A stretch of DNA of 38,463 bases from Akkermansia muciniphila (GCA_945883905.1 CAMCYL010000017.1:1-38463), one strand, 5' to 3'; numbered from the stretch's first letter, positions 1-8,824 are shown. Notes: a model not told the origin generated them from the letters alone. Program-made: numbers and translations.

Positions 1-143
1 CCGGAGGGCGAAGGTCTTTGAAAGCGGAAAGACTTTGTCGCTCAAGCCTTCGAACCCGCAGCGGGGATCGTGCGGCTCTCGCTCCTCGTCTCCGCTTTCC
101 CTTCCCTTCGCAGTTTGTCCTCTATCCCCCGATCTGATCAGTA

Positions 144-155
144 GGGTCAGAACTC
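144..155 (+). repeat. Short repeat shared with the far window end
   Basis: GGGTCAGAACTC is followed by a C-rich tail ending in CTT, and a GATCT motif lies just upstream. The same arrangement is found at 38443-38463 in direct orientation, running into the last base of the window. Two copies at the two ends suggest a dispersed intergenic repeat. Confidence 0.4.
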
Positions 156-588
156 CCTCCCTTCATACAAAAACAATCCGAGAATTTATCCCTGAGAGGA
201 TCATGAGCTCTTTCCGAGGAGAGGTGAAACCGATCCCCTCCAGAGAAACTTGATCGTTTTTTGAAAATCCCTTTTTCAAAGAAACGGGAGAGATTCTCGG
301 GAGGCGGCAGCCGGCGAAGGAGGCGCCGAAAGGAATGAGCTCACGATCCTCTCGCTCTCTCTGACGTGGCGGCGGCTTGTCTCGCCGTCTTGTCCGCCGT
401 AGCCTTTGCGAAGGTGGAAGTGCTTGGACGTAGGAGGAAGCGGCGTTAACGGAACCCCTGCTCACCCCCCCGTTCCTGGTTGCCTACCCTCGGCTCTCCA
501 GTTTGTTACCTTTTTGGATTTTCGCTTTGCGATGGGAGTGCGTGAGAACTGCTTTAGGATTTCAATCCCCCTCTTCGATTTTCCCTCT

Positions 589-619
589 CAAATCCAAAGT
601 TGTTTTGGACGGGAGTGGG
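589..619 (+). repeat. 31-bp repeat, copy 1
   Basis: The segment CAAATCCAAAGTTGTTTTGG and the bases after it match 32947-32977 with only a few differences over about 31 bp. The two copies are 32 kb apart in direct orientation, both in gene-free DNA. The function is unknown. Confidence 0.45.
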
Positions 620-702
620 AAAAAGCATTTTTAAAGTGAGTCTTCGAACTTTAAAAATTTTGCTTTCGATTTTAACTTTCTAAGACCAAGATTCCCCCCG
701 CT

Positions 703-1590
703 ATGATTCTGGAACCGTTAAAAGTAAATCTGATTGAACTTATCCGTCGAACTTCGGTCGAAATCCCCGAGGATGTTCACCGAACCCTACTTCACTATTT
801 AGCAGAAGAGGAGAAAAACACGATCGGAGAGCAAGCACTTCAGATTATTCAACAGAACATCGCCATCGCCAAAAACAAATCTCAACCAATTTGCCAAGAT
901 ACGGGATCGATTCTTTTCTTTGTGAAGGCCCCCATGAGTCTCTATGAAGGTGATTTTATTGAAACCGCAGAGCAAGCCGTTCGAGAGGCAACGAAGAAAG
1001 GGTATCTTCGTCAGAACTCGGTGGACTCGATTACTGGTAAAAACGATGGAACCAACGTCGGACCTGGAGCCCCTTATTTTTATTATCATCAAAGCCGTGA
1101 AGAAACACTGGAAGTTAAACTAGCCCTCAAAGGGGGGGGATGTGAAAATGTCGGAGCTCAATACTCACTTCCCGATGAAAGACTACAGGCCGATCGAGAT
1201 CTCGATGGTTGTCGTAAAGTGATCCTCGATGCCGTTCTACAAGCACAAGGAAAAGGTTGTGGTCCCGGAGTCCTCGGCGTTACGATTGGCGGAGACCGAG
1301 CCACCGGCTATAGTCTTTCCAAGGCTCAGTTTCTCAGAAAACTCGATGATACTCACCCCGACCCACAAATCGATGCCCTCGAAAAAGAGATCACAGCTAC
1401 GGCCAATAAACTCGGGATTGGACCGATGGGATTCGGTGGTAAAACAACCCTTCTCGGAACAAAAATTGCGGTCGCAAACCGACTTCCGGCCTCCTATTTC
1501 GTGAGTATTAGTTATATGTGTTGGGCCTTTCGTCGCCAAGGCGTGAGACTCAATCAAGAGGGCTCTCAACTTTTAGAATGGCTCTATTAA
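703..1590 (+). CDS. Class I fumarate hydratase, alpha (N-terminal) subunit
   Basis: The 295-residue protein matches the alpha subunit or N-terminal domain of iron-sulfur class I fumarases and L-tartrate dehydratases, which interconvert fumarate and malate. Visible family marks are ICQDTGS near residue 66, GGGCENVG near 146 and GKGCGPGVLGVTIGGDRA near 185. These supply the three cysteines expected to bind the [4Fe-4S] cluster. The end, with ASYFVSISYMCWAFRRQGV, is also typical of the alpha subunit. The active enzyme normally needs a beta subunit or C-terminal domain, and none is encoded next to it: endonuclease IV follows after 11 bases. The ATG follows a C-run with no ribosome binding site. 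L-tartrate dehydratase is an alternative, since the alpha subunits are hard to separate by eye. Confidence 0.85.
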   Translation: MILEPLKVNLIELIRRTSVEIPEDVHRTLLHYLAEEEKNTIGEQALQIIQQNIAIAKNKSQPICQDTGSILFFVKAPMSLYEGDFIETAEQAVREATKKGYLRQNSVDSITGKNDGTNVGPGAPYFYYHQSREETLEVKLALKGGGCENVGAQYSLPDERLQADRDLDGCRKVILDAVLQAQGKGCGPGVLGVTIGGDRATGYSLSKAQFLRKLDDTHPDPQIDALEKEITATANKLGIGPMGFGGKTTLLGTKIAVANRLPASYFVSISYMCWAFRRQGVRLNQEGSQLLEWLY

Positions 1591-1601
1591 AAATTTGAGC
1601 G

Positions 1602-2465
1602 ATGAAATCCTCACAACGACTGATTGGCGCCCATACCTCTACCGCGGGAGGAGTTGCCGCCTCTATCCCTCGGGCGCTTCAAGTTGGATTCACCGCCTCT
1701 CAAATTTTTGTCAAAAGCAATCAACAGTGGAGCTCTGCTCCCCTCAAGACGGAGGAGATCAAATCTTTCCTGCACGCTCGAGATCAATCTCATCTTCTCG
1801 TTTTTGGACACGCGGGCTACTTGATTAATCTTGCGGGGGCAAAGCCAGAAAATATTGAAAAGTCAAAGAACTCACTTGAGCATGAGCTTCTTCGAGCTGA
1901 TGCTCTTCAACTCCCCTTTCTGGTCATGCACCCCGGTAGTCATGGCGATGATGGAGAGGAAATCGGTCTTCAACGAATTGTCACGGGAATCAATGAGGTC
2001 GTTAAACGGACCCCTCGGGTCAAAACGCGGATCGCTCTTGAGAATACCGCCGCCTCTGGATTTCATCTTGGAGGTAAATTTGAACATTTAAGATGGATCC
2101 TCGATCATGTTGAACAACCCGAACGCCTCGGGGTCTGCCTCGATACAGCCCATTTATTTGAGGCCGGTTTTCCGATTCATGAAAAAACAGGATACGATCT
2201 GACTTTTAAACAATTTGAAAAAATCATCGGTCTTCAATGGCTTCTTGCATTTCATATCAATGACTCAAAAACCCCTTTGGGCTCCCGGGTCGATCGCCAT
2301 GAGCATCTAGGAAAAGGAAAAATAGGAAAATCGTGTTTCGAATGGCTTATGAATGATCCGCGATGGAATCAAATTCCCATGGTCCTCGAAACTCCCAAGG
2401 AGGAGGAGATGAAAGAGGATGTCGAAAATATCGCTTTTTTAAAATCGCTGATTGCCCCTGTTTGA
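1602..2465 (+). CDS. nfo: Endonuclease IV (AP endonuclease)
   Basis: This 287-residue protein is a deoxyribonuclease IV, which cuts the DNA backbone 5' to abasic sites in base excision repair. It is a zinc-dependent TIM barrel. Recognisable pieces in order are IGAHTSTAGG near the N-terminus, VFGHAGYLINLA, LVMHPGSHGDD, IALENTAASG, GVCLDTAHLFEAGF, FHINDSKTPLGSRVDRHEHLGKG and VLETPKEE. These carry the His, Glu and Asp ligands of the three-zinc site. Length is normal for the family (about 280). It starts 11 bases after the fumarase stop, so the two are probably co-transcribed. The palindromic element at 2503-2633 follows the stop and may help end or stabilise the transcript. Confidence 0.95.
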   Translation: MKSSQRLIGAHTSTAGGVAASIPRALQVGFTASQIFVKSNQQWSSAPLKTEEIKSFLHARDQSHLLVFGHAGYLINLAGAKPENIEKSKNSLEHELLRADALQLPFLVMHPGSHGDDGEEIGLQRIVTGINEVVKRTPRVKTRIALENTAASGFHLGGKFEHLRWILDHVEQPERLGVCLDTAHLFEAGFPIHEKTGYDLTFKQFEKIIGLQWLLAFHINDSKTPLGSRVDRHEHLGKGKIGKSCFEWLMNDPRWNQIPMVLETPKEEEMKEDVENIAFLKSLIAPV

Positions 2466-2502
2466 AGAAGGAATTAACCAATTTTGCGTTAGGAATTTAA
2501 AA

Positions 2503-2633
2503 AATGGAGCGCCGATGGCTCAGCGGCATGGGCGAAGAGGGGGGAAGAACAGCTATTGGCTAGAAGCTATTAGCCTTAAGCGAAAGAGATAAATCCACCC
2601 ACATCCATGCCGCCGGGCCGTCGGTGCTCCATT
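2503..2633 (+). repeat. Palindromic MITE-like element, copy A
   Basis: This 131-bp non-coding element begins AATGGAGC and ends GCTCCATT. The outer 28 or so bases of the two arms are inverted copies, and nearly all differences are transitions, most of which leave G-U pairs in a transcript. The RNA would therefore fold into one long hairpin. The centre contains AGCTATTGGCTAGAAGCTAT followed by TAGCC, and GCGAAAGAGATAAATCCACC. A second copy lies inverted at 33076-33200. Similarity to that copy also extends leftward into the flank to about 2474. There is no open frame inside. It sits between the endonuclease IV stop and the kinase start. Confidence 0.8.
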
Positions 2634-2691
2634 TTCATCGATGTCATAATTTCCAGCTTTCCACTCTCAAAATAATCCGCATCCTCACCCT

Positions 2692-4731
2692 ATGTCTGAA
2701 GAGTCTCCATCGATTCCAGAAGAGATCCTCACACAAGACAAACCACAAGAGGTTGTCTTAGGTCGATATACCTTAGAAAGCGTTCTTGGCGTTGGCGGAA
2801 TGGGGCAAGTTTGGCGAGCCCGAGATACCTTTGGCAATCCCGCCGCTCTCAAAATGATGCTCCCGGGGAATGCAACTGCTGAGGGACAAATTGAACGATT
2901 CCGACGAGAAGCGGAGATCATGTCAAAACTTCCTCACCATAATATCTGTCGAATCTTCGAGGTTGGGGAGTCTCAAGGCATCAGTTATATTGCGATGGAA
3001 CTTCTCGATGGATTGACCCTTCATGAACTCCTTCACCTTCCCACGAAGGAAAATGAAACAAAATCTTCGATGACGATTACAAGCCTTTTACGGCAAATCA
3101 AAGAGGAGAGAGTTCGTCGCAAAAAAGAGGGAGAAAAGTCGAAGTCAATCAATCGAGTGATCCCCTTTGAAATGACGCTATCCATCATTGGCAAAATGTG
3201 TGATGCGATTCAATTTGCTCACGACCATAATATTCTCCATCGCGATCTCAAACCTGGGAACATCATGATTCGAGAGGATGGCGAACCGGTCGTCATGGAT
3301 TTCGGCCTTGGCAAACTCGACAATGATGACAAAGGAAAAGATCTCTCGCTCACGATGGAGGGAGCGATGTTGGGGACGATGCAATACATGTCCCCAGAGC
3401 AGGCCATGTCGAGTCATACGGTCGATAGTCGTGCCGACGTTTATTCACTTGGAGCGATTCTCTACGAAATGCTGACCGGTCAGCATCACTTTGCTGTTTC
3501 CGGGAGCCTTCTTCAAGATGCTCAAAAATTACAAGATTATCATCCTCCGAGTCTAAGCTCCTATGTAAAGTCGATCGAAAAGGATCTGGAAATGGTCGTG
3601 TTAAAAGCGCTCCATCCAGAGCCGGATCGACGCTATCGAACCCCCTCAGCTCTTCGTGCCGACCTCGATCGCTATCTTCACGGGGAAGCCGTTACTGCGA
3701 AACCGATCACTTTCTTCGATGTTATTCGACGTATGTATCGTCGAAATAAAGCCCTCACGATTGTGAGTATTGCCTTTGTGATTGCCCTTTTTGGCGCGGC
3801 ATTAGTCGCCTATTTTCAAGTCAAACAAGAAAAAGCGGCCGCACTTTCTGCGCTCCAAGCAAAAACAATTAGCGAGCAAAATGAAAAACAAAAAACAATC
3901 GAAGCATTAGAAGCGACCAAAACCGCAAAACTTGAAAGAGAAAAAGCAATCGCCGCAGCATTAAAAGCAGAGCAAGCTACACAACTCGCTGAGCAACGAC
4001 TCGCTGAAATTGAAAACGCTCTTGAGGCAAAGGAAAGAGCGGAAAATGAAAAGACAGAGGCAGAAACCATTGCTGATAGGGCTAAATCAGAGGCGAAGTT
4101 AAACGATTTGCTCATTTCAAAAAAAGAAGAGCAAATTGCTCAAATGATCAAAGAGAAAGAACTTCTTACTGAAGAATATAAAAAGCAGGCGCAAATAAAA
4201 CCAGATAAACGCAAAGAACTCACGGAGGATGAGATCAAAATCATGATTTCAACCGAAGTTAAAAATATCAAAAAAGAAATAACCTCCGCATCGACTTTCG
4301 ATCCCCTGTTGAGTTTAAGAGTCTCAAAAGGACTTACCCCGTTAACGCACCTCGCCCCTCAGTATGCGGAACCGTCACTACTTCTTGGAAAAACTTATTT
4401 TTCAACGAGCAATTTTTCGGAGGCCTTTGACTACTTAACCCGTGTCCTCCATCAGCTCGAGAATGCCCCCGATGCCTCAAATCAAGAACCGATTGCCCAT
4501 GCTTTTTTCGCCGTCCTCCAAAATAATATTAAGATTAATCAAGATTTCTTTGATGAAACCAAGGGAGAGGTTAAACTCGATTATCGGGGTCTTGTTGATT
4601 CCTGGAAAATTTTAAGCAATGAGGATGCAGCACTTGCAAGACGATTTACCGATCCCTCAACCAAACTCAGCGAACTTGATCGAATTTCATTTTTAAAATT
4701 CTTTTCTCTTTTAGAAAAAAATCAGAATTAA
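2692..4731 (+). CDS. Membrane-anchored serine/threonine protein kinase
   Basis: The 679-residue protein starts with a Hanks-type kinase domain (about 24-330): glycine loop GVGGMGQVW at 33-41, ATP lysine K54, HRDLKPGN with catalytic D185, DFG at 203-205 and GTMQYMSPEQ in the activation segment. A charged insert of about 40 residues (118-157) splits the N-lobe/C-lobe region. One transmembrane helix follows at about 356-377. Then comes a long Ala/Glu/Lys-rich coiled coil to about 520 and a helical, TPR-like C-terminal region. The kinase is therefore cytoplasmic with the coiled coil across the membrane, in the PknB style but without PASTA repeats. No partner phosphatase gene is near. All catalytic residues are present, so it is likely active; its substrates cannot be read from the sequence. 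Confidence 0.9.
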   Translation: MSEESPSIPEEILTQDKPQEVVLGRYTLESVLGVGGMGQVWRARDTFGNPAALKMMLPGNATAEGQIERFRREAEIMSKLPHHNICRIFEVGESQGISYIAMELLDGLTLHELLHLPTKENETKSSMTITSLLRQIKEERVRRKKEGEKSKSINRVIPFEMTLSIIGKMCDAIQFAHDHNILHRDLKPGNIMIREDGEPVVMDFGLGKLDNDDKGKDLSLTMEGAMLGTMQYMSPEQAMSSHTVDSRADVYSLGAILYEMLTGQHHFAVSGSLLQDAQKLQDYHPPSLSSYVKSIEKDLEMVVLKALHPEPDRRYRTPSALRADLDRYLHGEAVTAKPITFFDVIRRMYRRNKALTIVSIAFVIALFGAALVAYFQVKQEKAAALSALQAKTISEQNEKQKTIEALEATKTAKLEREKAIAAALKAEQATQLAEQRLAEIENALEAKERAENEKTEAETIADRAKSEAKLNDLLISKKEEQIAQMIKEKELLTEEYKKQAQIKPDKRKELTEDEIKIMISTEVKNIKKEITSASTFDPLLSLRVSKGLTPLTHLAPQYAEPSLLLGKTYFSTSNFSEAFDYLTRVLHQLENAPDASNQEPIAHAFFAVLQNNIKINQDFFDETKGEVKLDYRGLVDSWKILSNEDAALARRFTDPSTKLSELDRISFLKFFSLLEKNQN

Positions 4732-4733
4732 AC

Positions 4734-4746
4734 CGATTGTAAATCG
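4734..4746. terminator. Small hairpin between convergent genes
   Basis: CGATT-GTA-AATCG forms a 5-bp stem in the 23-base gap between the kinase stop and the antiporter stop. It could serve as a weak shared terminator, but there is no strong T-run. Confidence 0.25.
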
Positions 4747-4754
4747 AGATAAAA

Positions 4755-6824
4755 TTAGGAGACCGTTCCGAACTCCATATACTTTCGAGCCGAACTCAAC
4801 TGTTGCTTGGTTCCCACGAGTAAAATACGATCGTGAGGCAATAATAACTCTGTTGGCCTTGGATTAATAATACTTTGATCCGCCCTCTCAATCCCCATAA
4901 TATTCGACCCCGTTTTCGATCTTAAATCAAGATCCTTCAACTGCTTTCCCAAGACCCAATCCTCGTCCTTTAAAGTAATAACCTCCACATCCATTCCCTT
5001 TAAAAGGGGGGTCACCTCTTCAGTATCTGAGACGAGGTCGATCTCTTGAGGTTCACTCAAGGTTTCCACAAGTGCCATCTGAGCTCGTGCATAGACCTTG
5101 ATAAAATGTTGCCTAAAAATCAAGGTAATCACTGCCAGTGAGACCGCAGAAATAATGAGCATTCGCAGGGGTGGTAAAAGTGTTGAACTAAAAATGACAA
5201 CCCAAGCAATCAAAACAACGGTTCCGGTAATTAAAATCGCTCTCGAAATTCCATTTCTCAAGGCATCCAACGGAAGAGAGGTCGAAGCATTCTGCATCGA
5301 CATTTCTGCCAACAACATACTAAAGGCCTGCATCTTACGATACGTCGCAACAAAAACAGGCAATCCCATCATCATTGTCGCCATCCAAAAAAAACCGCGC
5401 TTCCAGTCCCCCAATTTCTCCACCCACGGTAACCACTCCTGACTATTTCTCAATAAATAGGCAGAGAGTAAAAATAAAGTCGTGATGATTGCAAAGTTTA
5501 CACTTAACTGCCCCAAAATTTTAAGTGTCAAATTCCGAAAGGCTGCCTGTTGTGGGTTCTTAATCTTTGCAACTTGACCGATCCATTGATGATAGAGATC
5601 CAGTTGATTTCTCCATCGCTTGGGGACTTGATTCCAAAAAGGATCGATCATTCGATCGGCATGCTTCAAGACAAATGGACAAATAAACATCGTAATCACG
5701 GAGATCCCAATAATCATCGGATAGATGTCCGTTCTCAAGACCCCCAGCTGCATTCCCAACGCGGCGATAACAAAAGAAAACTCTCCAATTTGACCCATAC
5801 TAAATCCAGTCCGAAAAGCCGCAGGCCCATTCTCCCCTGAAAACATTGAAGACAATGAAACCATCCCAATCTTAACCACTAAAAAAACGGCTAAAATAAT
5901 CAATGCTTTATCCCAAATCAAGAGCAATGCCTTCGGTTCCCACAACATTCCAATGGCAACAAAAAATAGACTTCCAAATAAATCAGCAATCGGCTTTGTA
6001 AAAAAATTAATACGTTCGGAGGCCTTCGACTCCGCAATCACCGTTCCAGTTAAAAATGCGCCAAGGGCAACACTATATCCCATTGCATAAGCAAAGTAAG
6101 AAACGCCAAAGCAAATTGCCAAAATGCCAATCATCAAAACGTCTTGACGTTGAAATCGATCCAAATAATCAACAAATCGAGGTGCGACAAGTAATCCTAA
6201 AACAACCACGGAAACAAAAAAAGCAGCTAACTTTAAAGCGATCCCTAGGGCCCCAGCAATACTAAACTCCCCTGTTGCCACAATCGAAGGAAGAATCGCT
6301 AACAGTGAAATCGCAATTAAATCCTCAACTATCGCTATCCCAAATACAAGCCGAGCAAAGGGAGCATTCATTTTTCCCATTTCCGAAAGTGTTTTAAACA
6401 TCAAAATCGTAGAGGAAATACTAAGTGCCGCTCCTACAAAAATCGAATCCAATGAACTCCATCCCAAATGTTTTGCAATTAAAAATCCAGCAGTAAATAC
6501 CAATGGAGCTTCAATTAGTCCGATCGTTAAAGCCTTACCTCCCACCTTCGTTAGCTTCCGAAAACTAAAGTGAAGCCCTAGAGAAAACATTAAAAAAATG
6601 ACCCCTAAATCGGCAACCGAACGAAGAGTCTCTTTTTGCTGAATCAACCCTCCATTAATCACGTGGGGGCCCACTAACACCCCCGCCACAAGATACCCCA
6701 AGATCGCAGGCTGCTTTAAAAAATGGAACAATACCGTCACAATTCCGGCAACGACCATGATCACGACGAAATCTTGAAAAAAAGCGTTTTCAACAGCCCC
6801 ACTCACATTTGCCAAGACCCACAT
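4755..6824 (-). CDS. Kef-type monovalent cation:proton antiporter (CPA2) with TrkA-C domain
   Basis: The 689-residue membrane protein opens with a CPA2 sodium/proton exchanger-type domain of about 12 helices (1-390). It includes LGYLVAGVLVGPHVI, LGVIFLMFSLGLHF, STILMFKTLSEMG and FGIAIVEDLIAISLLA. After a soluble linker come about four more helices (about 430-570). The last 80 residues form a TrkA-C (RCK_C) ligand-binding domain ending LLVGTKQQLSSARKYM. There is no NAD-binding TrkA-N domain. Proteins of this type move potassium or sodium against protons across the inner membrane, and the RCK_C domain may gate them. It is transcribed divergently from the acyltransferase gene across 119 bases. 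The exact ion is not predictable. Confidence 0.88.
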   Translation of the reverse strand: MWVLANVSGAVENAFFQDFVVIMVVAGIVTVLFHFLKQPAILGYLVAGVLVGPHVINGGLIQQKETLRSVADLGVIFLMFSLGLHFSFRKLTKVGGKALTIGLIEAPLVFTAGFLIAKHLGWSSLDSIFVGAALSISSTILMFKTLSEMGKMNAPFARLVFGIAIVEDLIAISLLAILPSIVATGEFSIAGALGIALKLAAFFVSVVVLGLLVAPRFVDYLDRFQRQDVLMIGILAICFGVSYFAYAMGYSVALGAFLTGTVIAESKASERINFFTKPIADLFGSLFFVAIGMLWEPKALLLIWDKALIILAVFLVVKIGMVSLSSMFSGENGPAAFRTGFSMGQIGEFSFVIAALGMQLGVLRTDIYPMIIGISVITMFICPFVLKHADRMIDPFWNQVPKRWRNQLDLYHQWIGQVAKIKNPQQAAFRNLTLKILGQLSVNFAIITTLFLLSAYLLRNSQEWLPWVEKLGDWKRGFFWMATMMMGLPVFVATYRKMQAFSMLLAEMSMQNASTSLPLDALRNGISRAILITGTVVLIAWVVIFSSTLLPPLRMLIISAVSLAVITLIFRQHFIKVYARAQMALVETLSEPQEIDLVSDTEEVTPLLKGMDVEVITLKDEDWVLGKQLKDLDLRSKTGSNIMGIERADQSIINPRPTELLLPHDRILLVGTKQQLSSARKYMEFGTVS

Positions 6825-6943
6825 CCCCCCATCATGCTTCTAAAACGCCAATAGGGTCAAGCCAATGTCATAAAAAGGATAAATTCTTTAATTTGTCACC
6901 CGTAAGTCACTTGTTCGCCACTTTATTTGCGTTCTATCAAATC

Positions 6944-8764
6944 ATGATTGTCGATCCCACGGGTACCCCCATTTCAGATCCCTTTAAACTTCAATTCCCT
7001 TTCCAACAAAACTGGAAGCCAAAAACAATATCCGTCGTCAATGGGACCCTCGAAAAGCTCCTTGCTTTAGATCAACTGAACCATGTCTATCACAGTGCGG
7101 TTTCTCAATTTCAAAATGAATCCTTTAACGACAGCATGCTGCACCAGCATCAAGTTCACTACCAAGTTCCCGATTCAGACTTAGAAAGAATCCCCAAGAA
7201 CGGTCGTCTCATCGCCGTAGCGAACCATCCCTTTGGCGGCCTCGAAGGACTCATCTTAGCCTCACTTCTCGGACGAGTCCGCAAAGATGTTAAACTCATG
7301 GCAAACTTTCTCCTAGAATGTATGCCCGAAATGAAACCAATCTCGATCTTTGTCGATCCGTTTAAAAATGAAAAATCCAAGTACCGCAATCTAGTTCCCT
7401 TAAAAGATTGTATCGCCCATCTCAATCAAGAAGGTCTTCTCGGTGTTTTTCCGGCGGGAGAGGTCTCCTCGATCCAACTCAAAAAAGCTCGAATTGAAGA
7501 TCCTCAATGGAGTCCGACCATCGCCCATATTGCTCGAAAGACAAAAAGTCCTGTACTTCCGGTTTACTTCGAAGGATCGAATAGTCTGTTTTTTCATCTC
7601 GCGGGGTTTTGTCATCCCCGATTAAGAACCGCCCTTCTTCCACACGAATTTATGAATAAAAAAGGGCATACTATTCATATCCGAATTGGTAAACCAATTC
7701 CTTCCGATCGCATCCTCGATTTTAAAAACGATCAAGATCTCACGGATTATCTACGAGAGCGAACCTACTTTCTTGCCCACGGATCTTCCAACTCTTCTAA
7801 AAGATTTCAGATCCCACTTCAAATCCATTCCATTCAAAAAAACGATATCATTGATCCCATTGAATCAGAATTTCTTCAAAAGGAAATTGATCTACTCCCT
7901 AAAAAAAATCTCCTCCTCACCTCCGGCGAGTTTCAAGTCTATTTCGCACGATCAAAACGGATCCCCCTTATTCTTCAAGAAATTGGACGCCTTCGAGAGG
8001 TCACTTTTCGAGAGGCTGGAGAGGGAACAGGAAAAGCGATCGACCTCGATACGTTCGATCTTTATTATCAACATCTTTGGGTTTGGAATCCATCGAAGCA
8101 AGAGATCGTTGGAGCCTATCGCATTGGACAAACCGATAAAATTCTCCCTTTTTTAGGAAAAAAGGGGCTTTATACCGCCTCCTTATTCAACTATCGAAAA
8201 AAGCTCTTAGAAGAGCTTAATCCAGCACTCGAAATGGGACGTTCCTTTGTAAGAAAAGAGTACCAACGACAATTTCAACCGCTCCTGCTCTTGTGGAAAG
8301 GAATCGCTCATTACGTCTCCAAAAAGCCGCGTTATCGCTACCTCTTTGGACCGGTCAGTATCTCTCACGACTATCAACCACACTCTCGTGATTTAATGGT
8401 TCAATTCCTACAACAAAACAATCTTGATCCTACCTTTGCAAAAGAGGTCAAAGGGCGAAATCCAATCAATCTCCTCAAACAATTCACTCAAAAATGGAAA
8501 AACAATCAGTATAAGAGCTTAGAGGAAATTGACGAGCGAGTTGAGGAGCTCGAAACAGAACTCAAAGGAATCCCCGTCCTTCTCAAACAGTACCTTCGAT
8601 TAGGGGGACGCATCCTCGCTTTCTCGGAAGATAAATCGTTTAATAATGTCATGGATGGACTGATCCTTGTGGATCTCACAAAGGGAGATTCAAAAGTCTT
8701 TGGTAAGTATATGGGAAAAGAGGAGTATCAAGAATACTTAAAATTCCATAATCGAAAAAAATAA
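6944..8764 (+). CDS. Two-domain acyltransferase, OlsF-like ornithine-lipid synthase
   Basis: The 606-residue protein fuses two acyltransferases. Residues about 70-290 are a PlsC-like lysophospholipid acyltransferase with VANHPFGGLEG near 92-102 (a variant of the HX4D box) and GVFPAGEVSS near 165. Residues about 310-480 resemble the GNAT-fold hemolysin/OlsB family that N-acylates ornithine, with LREVTFREAGEGTGKAID, IVGAYRIGQTD and LEMGRSFVRKEYQ. This order, O-acyltransferase then N-acyltransferase, is that of OlsF, which makes phosphate-free ornithine lipids. A remaining stretch to 606 is unassigned. I chose the ATG at 6944 because upstream codons from 6809 overlap the divergent antiporter gene and look non-coding. 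Other acyl-amino-acid lipids are possible products. Confidence 0.78.
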   Translation: MIVDPTGTPISDPFKLQFPFQQNWKPKTISVVNGTLEKLLALDQLNHVYHSAVSQFQNESFNDSMLHQHQVHYQVPDSDLERIPKNGRLIAVANHPFGGLEGLILASLLGRVRKDVKLMANFLLECMPEMKPISIFVDPFKNEKSKYRNLVPLKDCIAHLNQEGLLGVFPAGEVSSIQLKKARIEDPQWSPTIAHIARKTKSPVLPVYFEGSNSLFFHLAGFCHPRLRTALLPHEFMNKKGHTIHIRIGKPIPSDRILDFKNDQDLTDYLRERTYFLAHGSSNSSKRFQIPLQIHSIQKNDIIDPIESEFLQKEIDLLPKKNLLLTSGEFQVYFARSKRIPLILQEIGRLREVTFREAGEGTGKAIDLDTFDLYYQHLWVWNPSKQEIVGAYRIGQTDKILPFLGKKGLYTASLFNYRKKLLEELNPALEMGRSFVRKEYQRQFQPLLLLWKGIAHYVSKKPRYRYLFGPVSISHDYQPHSRDLMVQFLQQNNLDPTFAKEVKGRNPINLLKQFTQKWKNNQYKSLEEIDERVEELETELKGIPVLLKQYLRLGGRILAFSEDKSFNNVMDGLILVDLTKGDSKVFGKYMGKEEYQEYLKFHNRKK

Positions 8765-8775
8765 CTGAAAAAGGA

Positions 8776-8803
8776 TAGAACGAACAAGTCATTCTACTTT
8801 TTT
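8776..8803 (+). terminator. Possible terminator after the acyltransferase gene
   Basis: A TAGAA/TTCTA stem with an 11-base loop is followed by CTTTTTT. The stem is short and AT-rich, so this is only suggestive. Confidence 0.25.
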
Positions 8804-8824
8804 AGCCTTGAGTTAAACAAAGGA

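Larger units (their letters stand above)
1..702. other. Gene-free, repeat-rich region
   Basis: No reading frame here looks like a protein I recognise, and the short open frames overlap one another on both strands. The stretch is richer in GC than the genes around it and holds imperfect palindromes, for example a GGCGGC/GTCCGCC pair near 370-400 and a GGAAC/GTTCC pair near 450-475. It also holds a 12-bp motif found again at the far end of the window (144-155 and 38443-38454) and a 31-bp repeat at 589-619. I see no tRNA or rRNA. The promoter for the fumarase gene should lie in the AT-rich stretch 620-700, but no clear -35/-10 pair can be defended. Confidence 0.5.

Noticed and set aside
40-110. 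A CTTCGAACCC segment resembling a tRNA T-loop
   Set aside because: No matching T-stem, anticodon arm or acceptor stem could be found on either strand.
300-480. Possible CRISPR or tandem array in the GC-rich left border
   Set aside because: There are imperfect palindromes but no regularly spaced repeats with unique spacers.
7686-8156. A 156-codon open frame inside the acyltransferase gene
   Set aside because: It is on the same strand in a shifted frame of a protein with recognisable domains; composition is typical of an out-of-frame shadow.
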